In this document: piece after piece, positions 9,061 to 19,200 of the stretch
How positions within the stretch are numbered: the first letter of the stretch is position 1
Layout: each line of letters opens with the position of its first letter
NCBI GenBank assembly: GCA_003694635.1
Contig: RFKQ01000046.1
Span: forward strand, 1 to 39,542
Length of the DNA stretch: 39,542 nucleotides
Source: Planctomycetota bacterium
GTDB lineage: Bacteria > Planctomycetota > J132
Direction: 5' to 3'
Notes under the pieces: generated by a model
The model's input: the letters and a program-made list of their open reading frames with translations, nothing else
Databases searched by the model: none
What the model was told of the DNA's origin: nothing
Program-made: the position numbers and the translations under genes

Positions 9061-11727
9061 TCACTTCTTCCGGGGAAAATCCTTCTGCAACCTCTCTTTT
9101 AAAATCTGAAGCGCCGCCGCCTTTTCTAAATTCTTTAACACCGACGGCAAATCCATCCAAAGTGTCCCCGGGCCAGAATAGCGAACAAAAATCTGAAAAT
9201 CCTTTGGCAAATTCTTGGTAAAAATATAATTGGCATAAACCTCGGGACCACCAATCGCATTGATATGTTGCCTGAGACGGTTGGCTTCCGCTTTTTGAAC
9301 CAATTCCTCCGCTTTTGCACGAGCTGCAGAAAGAATTTGATTCTTCAAAGCGCGCCAGTAAGCCACCTCTTTCTGGATTTTTGAAACCGCGATCTGAGTG
9401 TCCCCCCGAATCTGGTCCACCTTGTCCTTGGTATCAATCTCAATCTCCGCCACCATCTTCTTCGTCTCCTCCCCTACCTTGCGCACCTCCGCCTCAATCT
9501 GACGCTTCAACTCCACCAAACGATTCTTCTCCTTCTCCATCCGAGTCTCCTCCACCTTCGTCGCCTTCTCCAAAGAAGCAAGCTTCTCCCTCTTTATGGG
9601 ACCACTGACCTCTTCGGGCACCTTGATCGCTCGCACCAACCCAATCAATACATTGATTCGCCGAGCCTTGCAAACATCCTTTAAAAGCTGGGTAAACTCC
9701 TCCTGAAACTTGGTGCGAGTCTCTCCCTCAATAAACTCCCGAACCGTGTAGTTGGTCCCAAAATGCTTGCAAATGTCCTCCACCTGCGGCTCAATCACCT
9801 TCGCCACAATCTCCTGAATTCCACCATATCGCTTGACAAGATAAGGCGCATTCTTCGGCGTAATCCCCCAAACCACAGAAATATCCAACACAATCTCAAA
9901 CTTATCCCTAGAAGGGAAACGAATGTTTTTCACCGTCCGCTGGCGATAGCCAATCTCAAGCTTCTTCACCTCATACTTCTTTGGATTAATGTAATAAATA
10001 CCCGGGTGCAAAATCTGATACTGCACCCCCTGCTCCCCTTCACGTGAGAGCAAATCCCCATTGTAAGCCTTCTGGGCAAGATAAAGTTTGCGCTGAAACC
10101 TCTCAAGCAACGACTGCCAGCTCTCCTGAGGCGCTAAATCCTTGAAAAGCTCCTCATACCTCGCCCGGTTAGTGTCCAAATCCTCCTCCAAAGAAGGCGG
10201 AAGAGACTTCTGAAAAATGCCGGAAACACACTCCAAAAAACGAATCTGGTAATACTTCTCTTTTGAGAGAGGAAGCTTTTCAAGCTCTAAAGATTTTTTG
10301 CTAAGCTTTCGCGCCACCGCCCGCTGCGTCGACTGAATCCTGTCCCAAGCCTCATCAATCCTCTTATCAAAAGCTAGCTGAATCAGCCTCTTGGTCCTGA
10401 GATCAAGATCAATCTTCTCCCCAGCTTGCTCCGCCCGCCGAAGCAGCTCCGCCTGCGCCTTTAACTCACGGCGCTTCTCCTGCCAAATCTGAAACGCCCT
10501 CCAAAACCGCTCAAGAGACTCTATCTCCTTCTCCTTCGCCAAAACCTTCCGAATATCCGCCCGAATGGCTTTTCCAAACTCAATGTTCGCCGCACACTCC
10601 TGAAGGGAATTGCACGCGCGAAAATACTCCGAAGTCCTCTTCTCCTCAAGATAATCCCTCAACCACGAAGCGGGCAAAAACATCTTCATATAATACGCCG
10701 CCATCCTATCAAATAACCCCTTGAGCTCCTCCGCCTTGAGCGGATACAAACGAAACATCTTCTGCCATACCTCAAACGCCTCATCCAAATACTCCTGAGG
10801 ATCCACCTTTGGCGAAGCCCCCGACTTGGCCGTCAGCGTGCCCACAAATCCAGGAGGAATTTCCGTCACCTTCACCCGCTGAACAATCTTATAAGCGTAC
10901 GGGTTTAATCTCCACTTCCCAGGCGTCAACACCTGATCCAAAATCCCCTTTTTGCGCTCCCCTTTCTTCACCAAAAATTCCTTGCCCTTGGCCTCCTCCC
11001 CACTGTTGGATTGCACAACCGCCACATGATCCAAGTCAATATTCTCCACCCGATACCTCACCTCCCGCTCGTAATAAAGCGGATTGTAAAAGTGCCTCCC
11101 CTCCCCTAAAACCCGCTCCTGTATCCCCTGATATCCCCCCTCAGGCATCACCTGTAAATTGGGATCGGGATGCTTTTTGCCAATCTTTAACGTAAGCGTC
11201 AACATGTACCCCGGCGGAACATACACCCGCTCCACCATCCATACCCAAATGCAAATATACCCAATAAACCATACCGCTAACAGAACCGCTCCCCACTTTG
11301 CCAACTTTTGCAACCGCGGCGAAGAGAGAGAAATACGCCTTCGCCCAGCCTCTCCACCACTTCCAGCCGCATTTTTACCCCCCTCCCCCTCCGAAATTGG
11401 CTGCGAAGAAGAAACCTCTTCCTTTTTATCCATCGTCGAATCCTCCAAATTTTCCTCCAGTTCACCTAACACAGGCGCTCCGTATGAAGGGACAATACTC
11501 TCTACATCCGCCTCTTTCCCTTCCTCTTTCTCCCGATCTCCCTTGGTCTCAGAAGCTCTCTTTGAGCTGGAGACACTTTTAGAACCCTCCCCAGCCTTCC
11601 GAGAACGCCGACGCCGCGGCCTCTTGCGCTTGGATTTCTGAGATGAAACCTCCCCCTCACTGGATTTCCCTTCCTGTGCACTTTCCTGCTTCTGTCTCTC
11701 CTGATCTTCTTGCCTTTCCTCAGACAT
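9061..11727 (-). CDS. Large SPFH/Band 7 domain membrane protein with charged N-terminal tail and internal helical insertion
   Basis: 888 aa; TM at about residues 145-165, VPPGY and IPPGF modules, SPFH region RFPSRDKFEIVLDISVVWGITPKNAPYLVKRYGG, long coiled coil after it. Confidence 0.85.
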   Translation of the reverse strand: MSEERQEDQERQKQESAQEGKSSEGEVSSQKSKRKRPRRRRSRKAGEGSKSVSSSKRASETKGDREKEEGKEADVESIVPSYGAPVLGELEENLEDSTMDKKEEVSSSQPISEGEGGKNAAGSGGEAGRRRISLSSPRLQKLAKWGAVLLAVWFIGYICIWVWMVERVYVPPGYMLTLTLKIGKKHPDPNLQVMPEGGYQGIQERVLGEGRHFYNPLYYEREVRYRVENIDLDHVAVVQSNSGEEAKGKEFLVKKGERKKGILDQVLTPGKWRLNPYAYKIVQRVKVTEIPPGFVGTLTAKSGASPKVDPQEYLDEAFEVWQKMFRLYPLKAEELKGLFDRMAAYYMKMFLPASWLRDYLEEKRTSEYFRACNSLQECAANIEFGKAIRADIRKVLAKEKEIESLERFWRAFQIWQEKRRELKAQAELLRRAEQAGEKIDLDLRTKRLIQLAFDKRIDEAWDRIQSTQRAVARKLSKKSLELEKLPLSKEKYYQIRFLECVSGIFQKSLPPSLEEDLDTNRARYEELFKDLAPQESWQSLLERFQRKLYLAQKAYNGDLLSREGEQGVQYQILHPGIYYINPKKYEVKKLEIGYRQRTVKNIRFPSRDKFEIVLDISVVWGITPKNAPYLVKRYGGIQEIVAKVIEPQVEDICKHFGTNYTVREFIEGETRTKFQEEFTQLLKDVCKARRINVLIGLVRAIKVPEEVSGPIKREKLASLEKATKVEETRMEKEKNRLVELKRQIEAEVRKVGEETKKMVAEIEIDTKDKVDQIRGDTQIAVSKIQKEVAYWRALKNQILSAARAKAEELVQKAEANRLRQHINAIGGPEVYANYIFTKNLPKDFQIFVRYSGPGTLWMDLPSVLKNLEKAAALQILKERLQKDFPRKK

Positions 11728-11809
11728 ATCCTCAATCCTTTAGAGCTTATCCTAATCCAATATCATTTTCCAAAACAAAATTACCAATCCTCCCGCCCAC
11801 CACCCAACA

Positions 11810-13504
11810 CTATTTTTCCTCCGATCTACCCCTTCTCTCCCTCTTTCTTCCCTCATATTCCTTCTCAAGCTCTTTCATCTTCTCCTTCCACGTTCCATCC
11901 ATAATCGATAACCCCGACAACCACTTCTCCCCATCGAAGGTCTGTAAATTCTTAACCCAGTCCCTCTTCAGCGGAGGTAAAGGACCAATTTTTTTAGAAG
12001 AACTAGGCTGAAGAACCGATTTTAACAAATGAGCAAACATTCCATCCGTATTGGCCAAAACATACTTGATTGATGGTGCCAATTTCTGGTTGACAAGATA
12101 GCGCACGTAAAGCTGACCACTGCCAAACGACTCCACCGCCTCCCTCAAACCAGCAGCCTCCGCTTCATTGCGCTTATAAATCCCATACGCCCGCTCAATC
12201 CCCTCACGAATGATCGCCAACGCCTCATTCTGAGCCGCCACAAACTCCTTCTTCGTAAGCTTTAAATCCCGCTTGGCATCAATAATCGCTACCTCCTGAC
12301 GCTTCTGCGCCTCAATGATCTTCACCGCCTGATCTGCCTTCGCCTTGGTGATCCATTCCTTCCTCTCCTTCATTTTGCGCTCCTTCTCATACTCCCGCTC
12401 CTTCAGCGCAAGCTCTTGCTTAGATTTGAACTCCCCAATCTTTAACTTGGCTTCCTCCTTTCGCTGAATAATACTCGCAATCTGAGCCGGCGGCCAAACA
12501 TCACGCACCTGCGCCGAACGAATCAATATCCCCTCCTCCCGACAAAGAGCCGCTAGCTCCGTGTTGAACTTATTGCGAAAAAACTCCCTCCTGTCCTTCT
12601 CAAAAAAAGCAATCGCATCGTATTTCGAACCCTCTAAACGAGTGATAGAACGAACATAAGGCAAAACAATCTTCTCCACAATACATTCCTTCACCGGCCG
12701 CTCGTCCACATACTTCACATATACCTCCGCCAACCTATTCTTGTCTATCGCCCACTCAAAACTCAACGCCATCGTAATCTCAAAACCGTCCTTGGAAGGA
12801 AAACGTATCGAATCCTCCCCTATCATCTTAAACAAATGCCAACGCACATCCACCGGTATCACCTTCTGAACATACGGATTGACATAGTGCGTCCCCGCCT
12901 CCAACGTATGCCGACTAATCCCCCGCTCCCCCTCCCCTACAAGAAAATCGTAAGTATTCTTGGGAATCTTCCCCGACATGTTCACCACCACCCCCCGATA
13001 GCCGGGTGGAACCGTCACCGCATCCTTCAAAATAATGCGATACGCATAAGGATTGGAATAGTTTAAATACCGTCCAGGCTTGAGAACCTCCCGAAGAACC
13101 CCCTTCTGCGTACCATCACTCAAAATCTGCCACTCCTCTAAATCCTTCCCAAAAAGCTTGAGAATTAAACCCACCTTCCCCTCCGGAACCTCCACCTGAG
13201 GATGTATCTCAAAATCCCAACTATAAGGATTGTACCAATACCACCCCTCCGCCAAAACGTCCTTCAAAATCCCCTTCTGCTCCGGCTTCAACGCCAAAAT
13301 TTGACCATTGGGCAAGTCTTCCCCCGTCTTATGAATGAGCACCGCCACATGCTTCGGCGGAACCACAATCAAACCGCTGTAGCAATAAATAGCAACCAAA
13401 AGCAAAAAAATACCTCCCACGATCCCATAAAACGAACCCAACTGATTGGAACGCTCTTTTGCAAACGAACTTACGCGCCCGCGGGGAGAATTTCTCTTTC
13501 CCAT
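11810..13504 (-). CDS. SPFH/Band 7 domain membrane protein with three N-terminal beta modules
   Basis: 564 aa; TM LGSFYGIVGGIFLLLVAIYCYSGLIVVPPKHVAVLIHKTG, three repeated 'P-x-G/K-x(2)-V...L..G.Y..NPY' modules, SPFH segment RFPSKDGFEITMALSFEWAI, coiled coil. Confidence 0.88.
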   Translation of the reverse strand: MGKRNSPRGRVSSFAKERSNQLGSFYGIVGGIFLLLVAIYCYSGLIVVPPKHVAVLIHKTGEDLPNGQILALKPEQKGILKDVLAEGWYWYNPYSWDFEIHPQVEVPEGKVGLILKLFGKDLEEWQILSDGTQKGVLREVLKPGRYLNYSNPYAYRIILKDAVTVPPGYRGVVVNMSGKIPKNTYDFLVGEGERGISRHTLEAGTHYVNPYVQKVIPVDVRWHLFKMIGEDSIRFPSKDGFEITMALSFEWAIDKNRLAEVYVKYVDERPVKECIVEKIVLPYVRSITRLEGSKYDAIAFFEKDRREFFRNKFNTELAALCREEGILIRSAQVRDVWPPAQIASIIQRKEEAKLKIGEFKSKQELALKEREYEKERKMKERKEWITKAKADQAVKIIEAQKRQEVAIIDAKRDLKLTKKEFVAAQNEALAIIREGIERAYGIYKRNEAEAAGLREAVESFGSGQLYVRYLVNQKLAPSIKYVLANTDGMFAHLLKSVLQPSSSKKIGPLPPLKRDWVKNLQTFDGEKWLSGLSIMDGTWKEKMKELEKEYEGRKRERRGRSEEK

Positions 13505-13630
13505 GATCGCAAAATTCCTTTCTCCTAAATAACCAATCGAAAACCTCTTCCTACCTTTCTCAATTCCTCTTTTCCCCCAACCTCTTCTATCTACACGTAA
13601 ACATTCCCCACCCGATCCCCACTCCCTTGT

Positions 13631-13659
13631 ATTTTAGAGCCTCTCTCCCCAAATTGCAA
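13631..13659 (-). promoter_or_regulatory. Sigma70-like promoter for the SPFH operon
   Basis: Minus strand TTGCAA-17 bp-TAAAAT, about 130 bp upstream of the SPFH start at 13504. Confidence 0.55.
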
Positions 13660-13673
13660 GCTAGAAATCCAGA

Positions 13674-13698
13674 AGTTTTGAACTCTTTTTTCAAAACT
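13674..13698 (-). terminator. Inverted repeat (9 bp stem, 7 nt loop) just after the ABC permease stop; possible terminator
   Basis: AGTTTTGAA / TTCAAAACT perfect arms; AT-rich and lacking a clean U tract. Confidence 0.4.
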
Positions 13699-13721
13699 AT
13701 ATCCCTAAAATACACTATCTA

Positions 13722-15437
13722 TCAAAATTCCATCCTCTCAAAACAACGACTCCCCCAATACAACGGTAGAAAAGTCACCAAACCCGTAAGAAGCAAACTC
13801 ACCCCAATGCTAAGCGCCGTAATTGGCCCTATAATCCCATCCAAAATGGATGTGTTGTAGTACAAATAAATCGGAATAGCCTGGAGTAAAATCATCACAA
13901 TCGTATAAAAAAGGCTAAACAAAAGCGTAAGGGTCCCCCCAAATCCAGAAACGATTTTCGAAGGATTTTCCTCCAAAAAATTTGGATAAATCGCCCCCAT
14001 CCCCACAGCCAAACCAGATAAACCCAAACAAATCAACACCATCAAAAGCATATTCAACTCCATCAACTCCCAAGGCACCTCCAACATCCAACACGAAAGC
14101 AACGTCATCAACTCGCTCAAAATAAACGTCATCCCAAAACAAAATAGAAATTTCCCCAACATCAACCCATTCCGACTCAACGGAAGAACCCCCAAGATCC
14201 AAAATCGCCTCCCCTCCAGAGAAATCTGCGGAAATATAAAACGAGTGGTAAACGTACTCAACGTAAGACTCACCGAAAGCAAATTCAAATATGTCATGAT
14301 CACCTTCCAAAAAGGCGAATCAATATCATAATCCAAGCGATTAATGTTCAAAATATAAACCGCCAATAACCCCAAAAAAATAAGCAACTGAGACCACTGT
14401 ACAGGATCCCTTAAAAAAATTTTTAAATCCTTGATCAGCATCTGGCGAATGGAAACCGAAAAAGGAAAAAAAAGAATATCCAACACCCCATCTAAACGAC
14501 TCTGAATCCTCCTCTTGCGGGGGGTAAATGAAAAAATCTTGTTATAACTCGCACGGTATAACCTCGACGCAAAAAAATAAGATGACGCCGTGAAAAACAG
14601 ACTGTTGGAAAAAAGAAGCGAAAAAAACATCCAAAACTCACCAAAATTCTTCGTCGCCAAAGCAAAAACCGCTTCGCTCATCCAATGACTCGGAAAAAGC
14701 GGATGGCGAGAAAACGCCACCTTCCCCAAAACCTGCTCCATCCACTCCTGATCAAACTGCCGATGTGGCGGCCTCAGATCCAAATACACCCATAAACCTA
14801 CCCCCACAAAAAAGAGAAACAATACAAGCAAAACTGCTCTTCGACCCCGAGGGAAACAATACGTGATCAACAGCGCAAAAAGCCCCCCCAAACTTGCCGG
14901 CAACAATAAAAACACAACAAACACACCCACCACCCCCACATAAAACCAAAACGGAAGATGATAACGCACCCCATACGCTAACATCAACGGAGCCGCCAAA
15001 AATAAAAACGCCCAAGAAGAAAAAGCAATCGCCGAACCAAAACAATTTAGATAAATATCCTCCGGCAAAAAAGGCTTGCCTAAAAGAAACTCTGTCTCCT
15101 TAGAGCGATAAAGCGAGGAAAAAATAATAATCCCATTGGAAAAAATCAACAACACAAATAAAGCAAAAAAAAACAAAGAAAACATCTGCTCCGTAAGCTG
15201 CACCTCCAACTCATAAAAACTCTGAATAAACCGAAAAGCCCCATAAAATATCGCATACAAAAAACCCCACAGCACAAGGCAAAAGAAAAAAATAAAGAAA
15301 ATCTTTAACCTGGACTGCCTCCTCCACTCCCGAAAATAATGGCGTATCTGCCACCATTTAACTTTCCATAAAATTCTGTCCATCTTGCGCCTCGAAAAAC
15401 CTTTTCCGAAAACTTTCTGCTCTCCCCCCCCTTTCAT
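13722..15437 (-). CDS. ABC-2 type transporter permease
   Basis: 571 aa polytopic protein directly downstream of an ABC ATPase; alternative start at MDRILWKVKWW (15383). Confidence 0.8.
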   Translation of the reverse strand: MKGGGEQKVFGKGFSRRKMDRILWKVKWWQIRHYFREWRRQSRLKIFFIFFFCLVLWGFLYAIFYGAFRFIQSFYELEVQLTEQMFSLFFFALFVLLIFSNGIIIFSSLYRSKETEFLLGKPFLPEDIYLNCFGSAIAFSSWAFLFLAAPLMLAYGVRYHLPFWFYVGVVGVFVVFLLLPASLGGLFALLITYCFPRGRRAVLLVLFLFFVGVGLWVYLDLRPPHRQFDQEWMEQVLGKVAFSRHPLFPSHWMSEAVFALATKNFGEFWMFFSLLFSNSLFFTASSYFFASRLYRASYNKIFSFTPRKRRIQSRLDGVLDILFFPFSVSIRQMLIKDLKIFLRDPVQWSQLLIFLGLLAVYILNINRLDYDIDSPFWKVIMTYLNLLSVSLTLSTFTTRFIFPQISLEGRRFWILGVLPLSRNGLMLGKFLFCFGMTFILSELMTLLSCWMLEVPWELMELNMLLMVLICLGLSGLAVGMGAIYPNFLEENPSKIVSGFGGTLTLLFSLFYTIVMILLQAIPIYLYYNTSILDGIIGPITALSIGVSLLLTGLVTFLPLYWGSRCFERMEF

Positions 15438-15508
15438 AAACCTTAAACTCTATTTCTTCCTCTCCCCCCTTCCCTCGCACCCACCCCATTCCCCCCCCTC
15501 CCCCCGCC

Positions 15509-16279
15509 TTACTCCTCCAAATCCGCTGTCGCCGTAATCTCTAAAAATAACTCCTCCAAATTCTTCTCCTGCGCCTGAAACCTCCTCTGCAACTGCTCAA
15601 ACGTCCCCAAAGCAACCAACCTACCCCGCTGAATAATCCCAATCCGATCCGCAAGCTCTTGAGCAACATGCAAACTATGGGTGGACATGAAAATCGTCCC
15701 CCCACGAGCCGTCATCTCCCTCATAATGTCCTTAAACAACCGAGCACTCTGGGGATCTAATCCCACCATCGGCTCATCAATCACCGCAATCTCCGGACTG
15801 TGCAACAGCATCGCCGCAATCACCACCCGCTGCTTCATCCCATGCGAATACGTCTCGCAAAGCTGATCCAAATAATCCTTGGCCCCAAACATCCCCGCCA
15901 ACTCCTCGATCTTAGCCTCCGCTACGGAAGAATCTATCCCATACATCTGCGCCACAAAACGAAGAAACTCCCGACCCGTAAGCTTGTCATAAAGATAGGG
16001 CTCATCCGGCACATAAGCCAAAATCTTCTTGATCTCCAAATGGCGCTCCACAATATCCATCCCCCGTATCTGAATATTACCAGAAGTGGGAAAAATCAAC
16101 CCCGTCAACATCTTAATCGTTGTGGTCTTGCCCGCCCCATTTGGCCCTAAAAATACAAACAACTCGCCGCGAAAAACCTCTAAATCCAACTCCCGAACCG
16201 CCACCTTCTCTCCATACTTTTTGGTCAATTTCTGAAAACGTAGGATCACTTCCCGATTTTCGCTCATAACCCTCTCCAC
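15509..16279 (-). CDS. ABC transporter ATP-binding protein
   Basis: Walker A GPNGAGKTT, signature YSHGMKQR, Walker B IAVIDEPMVGLDP, H-loop STHSL. Confidence 0.95.
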   Translation of the reverse strand: MERVMSENREVILRFQKLTKKYGEKVAVRELDLEVFRGELFVFLGPNGAGKTTTIKMLTGLIFPTSGNIQIRGMDIVERHLEIKKILAYVPDEPYLYDKLTGREFLRFVAQMYGIDSSVAEAKIEELAGMFGAKDYLDQLCETYSHGMKQRVVIAAMLLHSPEIAVIDEPMVGLDPQSARLFKDIMREMTARGGTIFMSTHSLHVAQELADRIGIIQRGRLVALGTFEQLQRRFQAQEKNLEELFLEITATADLEE

Positions 16280-16294
16280 TCAACTAGGAAAAAC

Positions 16295-19200
16295 TTAGGA
16301 AAATTGAGCGCGCTTCAACATATAAAAATCTTTCTGCCACTCTGGAGGCAAAGTCCGAGCTAACTGCAAAATCAACTGCTTGGCAATCTTCTGATAGCGC
16401 TGCACCTTGGCAGGATCTTGCAAAGACTGAACCGCTAAACTAAGCAAATAAGCGCTGTCCACCAAAATCTCCTGATACTCAAGCCCCTGCGCCTTCTCAA
16501 GAAGTTGGCGCAAAATGTTCACCGCATCCTTCGCCTGACCGCTCAACCTGCGAATATTCGCAGTCAGCAGCAAAAGCTCACAAAGAAATTTATCCTGCTC
16601 CTGCAAATGAGGTAGGATCGGCTGCAATACCTCCTCGCTCTTAATGGGATCCTTGGCCTCTGCATAGGTCTTTGCCAAAAACAATTGGGACTGAAGATAA
16701 GCAAACTCCATCTCCAAACTCTTAAACTCCTCAATGGACATCCGATACACCTTCTCCGCCAAAGCTAAATTCCCCTGCCGGCCCAAAAGCAACCCCTGAT
16801 AGCGAGCACCTAGCGCAAAAAGAGAGCGATAACCGCTCTTCTTCGCAAGCTCTAAGCCCTCTTTTAAAACTGCCTGCGCCTCGGAAAAGCGCCCGATATC
16901 CGTATAAAACCACCCCAACCGGACCAAAGTTAAACCATAAAGACGCAAATCCCCCGCCGCCTGAGCAAATTCCCTCGCAGATTCCAACATCCCCTTCGCC
17001 TCATCATATCTCCCCCTCGCTTTGGCAAAAATACCAAAAATACACGAACTCTTCGCCAACAACAACTCATCATCCATCTCCTCCGCCAACGAATAGCTCT
17101 CCAACGCTAACTGATACCCCTCCTTAATTCTTCCAAGCGTCCAATAAAGCTCGCCCTGATTGTACCTCACCAAAACAGAAGCCTTCTGGTCCCCAATTTT
17201 AGAAAAAATCTCCCGCGCCCGCTCCAACGCCTCCTGCGCCCTCTCATATTCCCCTCCATCCAAATACGCAAGCGAAATATTGGACATGGCCGCGCCCTGA
17301 GCCTGCTGATTGCCCACCCGCTGCGCAATCTCAAAACACCTCTCAAAATACTCCCTCGCTCCCTTCCAATTCCCTAAACTTAACTCCACAATCCCCCGAG
17401 CATTGTAGACGCCAATAAGATCCGCACTCCTCTCATTGGTCGTCAAAATCTGAATGGCCTCCTCTAAATCCTCCGAAGCTTGTGCCAATTTAGCCTGGCG
17501 AAGAAAAATTTGACCGCGGGTCCCTAAACAAACCCCTCTCTCCGGCGCGCCTAAATTGCGAATCTGACTCAGCGTCTGATCGATCAGTTCCAACGCCCGA
17601 TCCAACTCCCCTTTGTTCATGTAAAGATGAGCTATTTTGCGTGTCAACTGCACCCGGGTAAGCTTGTTTAGCTTGGCCGGCCCGTCCAACACCGCCTGAA
17701 GGCGCTGAATCCCCTTATCGTACTCACGCATAAACTCGTAAAGCGCCGCAATCGTAAGATTGGCCTGCGTCTTCTTCCGAATGTCCGCCGGGCCAAGATA
17801 AGGAACCACCATCTCCAACAACTGCAGCGCCTCGGGAATAGCGTAAGAATTCTTCAAAATCTCCGCCGCGCGAAAACCATACTCCAAACCCTTCTCCCGA
17901 TCCCCCGCCTTTAAATAATGGTGAGCAATCTCCGGCAAGTACTGCTCCAAACTATCCCTGTAATACTCCTCCAAAATCTCCCCCGCACGACGGTGAAGTT
18001 TTAATAACAACTCCCCATCAATGCTATTGTAAATCGCCTCCTGCACAGAGGTGTGGAAGAAACTGTAGCTGACCTCCTCGTCTTCGATATGTCGCTTGAC
18101 AATCTGACGCTTTTCCAAATCCCGTAATGTGTCCAAAATCTTGCGAATGTCCTGCTTGAGATAACGGGCCAATAAGTCCGGATCCACCGCCTTGCCCAAA
18201 ATGGATAGCGTCTGCAAAAGAAGACGACTGTACGCATCCAAACGCTGAAGACGACTGAGCAGAATATCCGACAGCGTCTTGGGAATGCGCAAGGTATCCA
18301 AGTTCTCCGGAAATTCCCACTCCCCCGCCTCTCGCCAAATTTGCTTCGTCTCAACCAGAGACTTTAAAAGCTCCTCTAAAAATAAAGGATTGCCCTTCGC
18401 CTCCGCCTGAATCCTCTCCTGAAAAATCGTAGGCAGATTCCTCGTCCCAAACATCGAAAATAAAAGCTCCTGCATCGCCCCCTCATCCAAAGGCATCAAC
18501 TCAATCTTCTGCAAATACTCCCTCCCCCGCTCCAAAAAACCCTCCAACGGCGTCCCCCCAATCTCTCCACTCCGATAACAACCAAGCAATAAAATATGCG
18601 GCGGCGAAGAAGAAGATAACTCCTGATAGACAAGATTTCCAAGATAACCTAACGCTTTGATCGTAAGCTCATCCGCCCACTGCAAATTGTCCACATAAAG
18701 CACAAAAGGCTGTGTGCGAGAAACCTCGATCAAAAAGCGAGAAATCCTCTCCAACATGCGCAAACGCGCCTCCGCCGGATTTAACTCCTCCTCCTGAGCG
18801 GAAAGCTCTTCCTCCGAAAAAGCCTCCGGAACAAACTTCCCAATCTCCTGTACATACTCCCTCACCCCCAAAAGCTCAGAGGGCGCCAGCGGAAGAATTT
18901 TGCGCAAAATCGACGATAACATCGTCTCCGACGAAGACTCCGGTGAGCAAAAAACCTCCACAAAATTCACTAGGTTTAACTGGACATAAGTGCGAAACTC
19001 CCGACAAAGTCGAGTCTTACCCACCCCAATATCCCCACCTAACAGCACAAAACTAAACGTAGCCCTGCTACTTTCCTCCTTATCTCCCCCTTTCTGACTT
19101 TCCCCCTTCTCCTCCAACCCCAACAACATGGCATCCAACCTCCGCACCGAATCCCTCTCCTCCTTCTGAGGATCCAACTGAGCAATGGCCTTGAATTTTT

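Noticed and set aside
10809-11641. Long plus-strand ORFs (128 and 160 aa) antisense to the SPFH gene
   Set aside because: Pro/Ser-rich translations produced by the C-rich antisense strand of a clear coding gene; no domain features.
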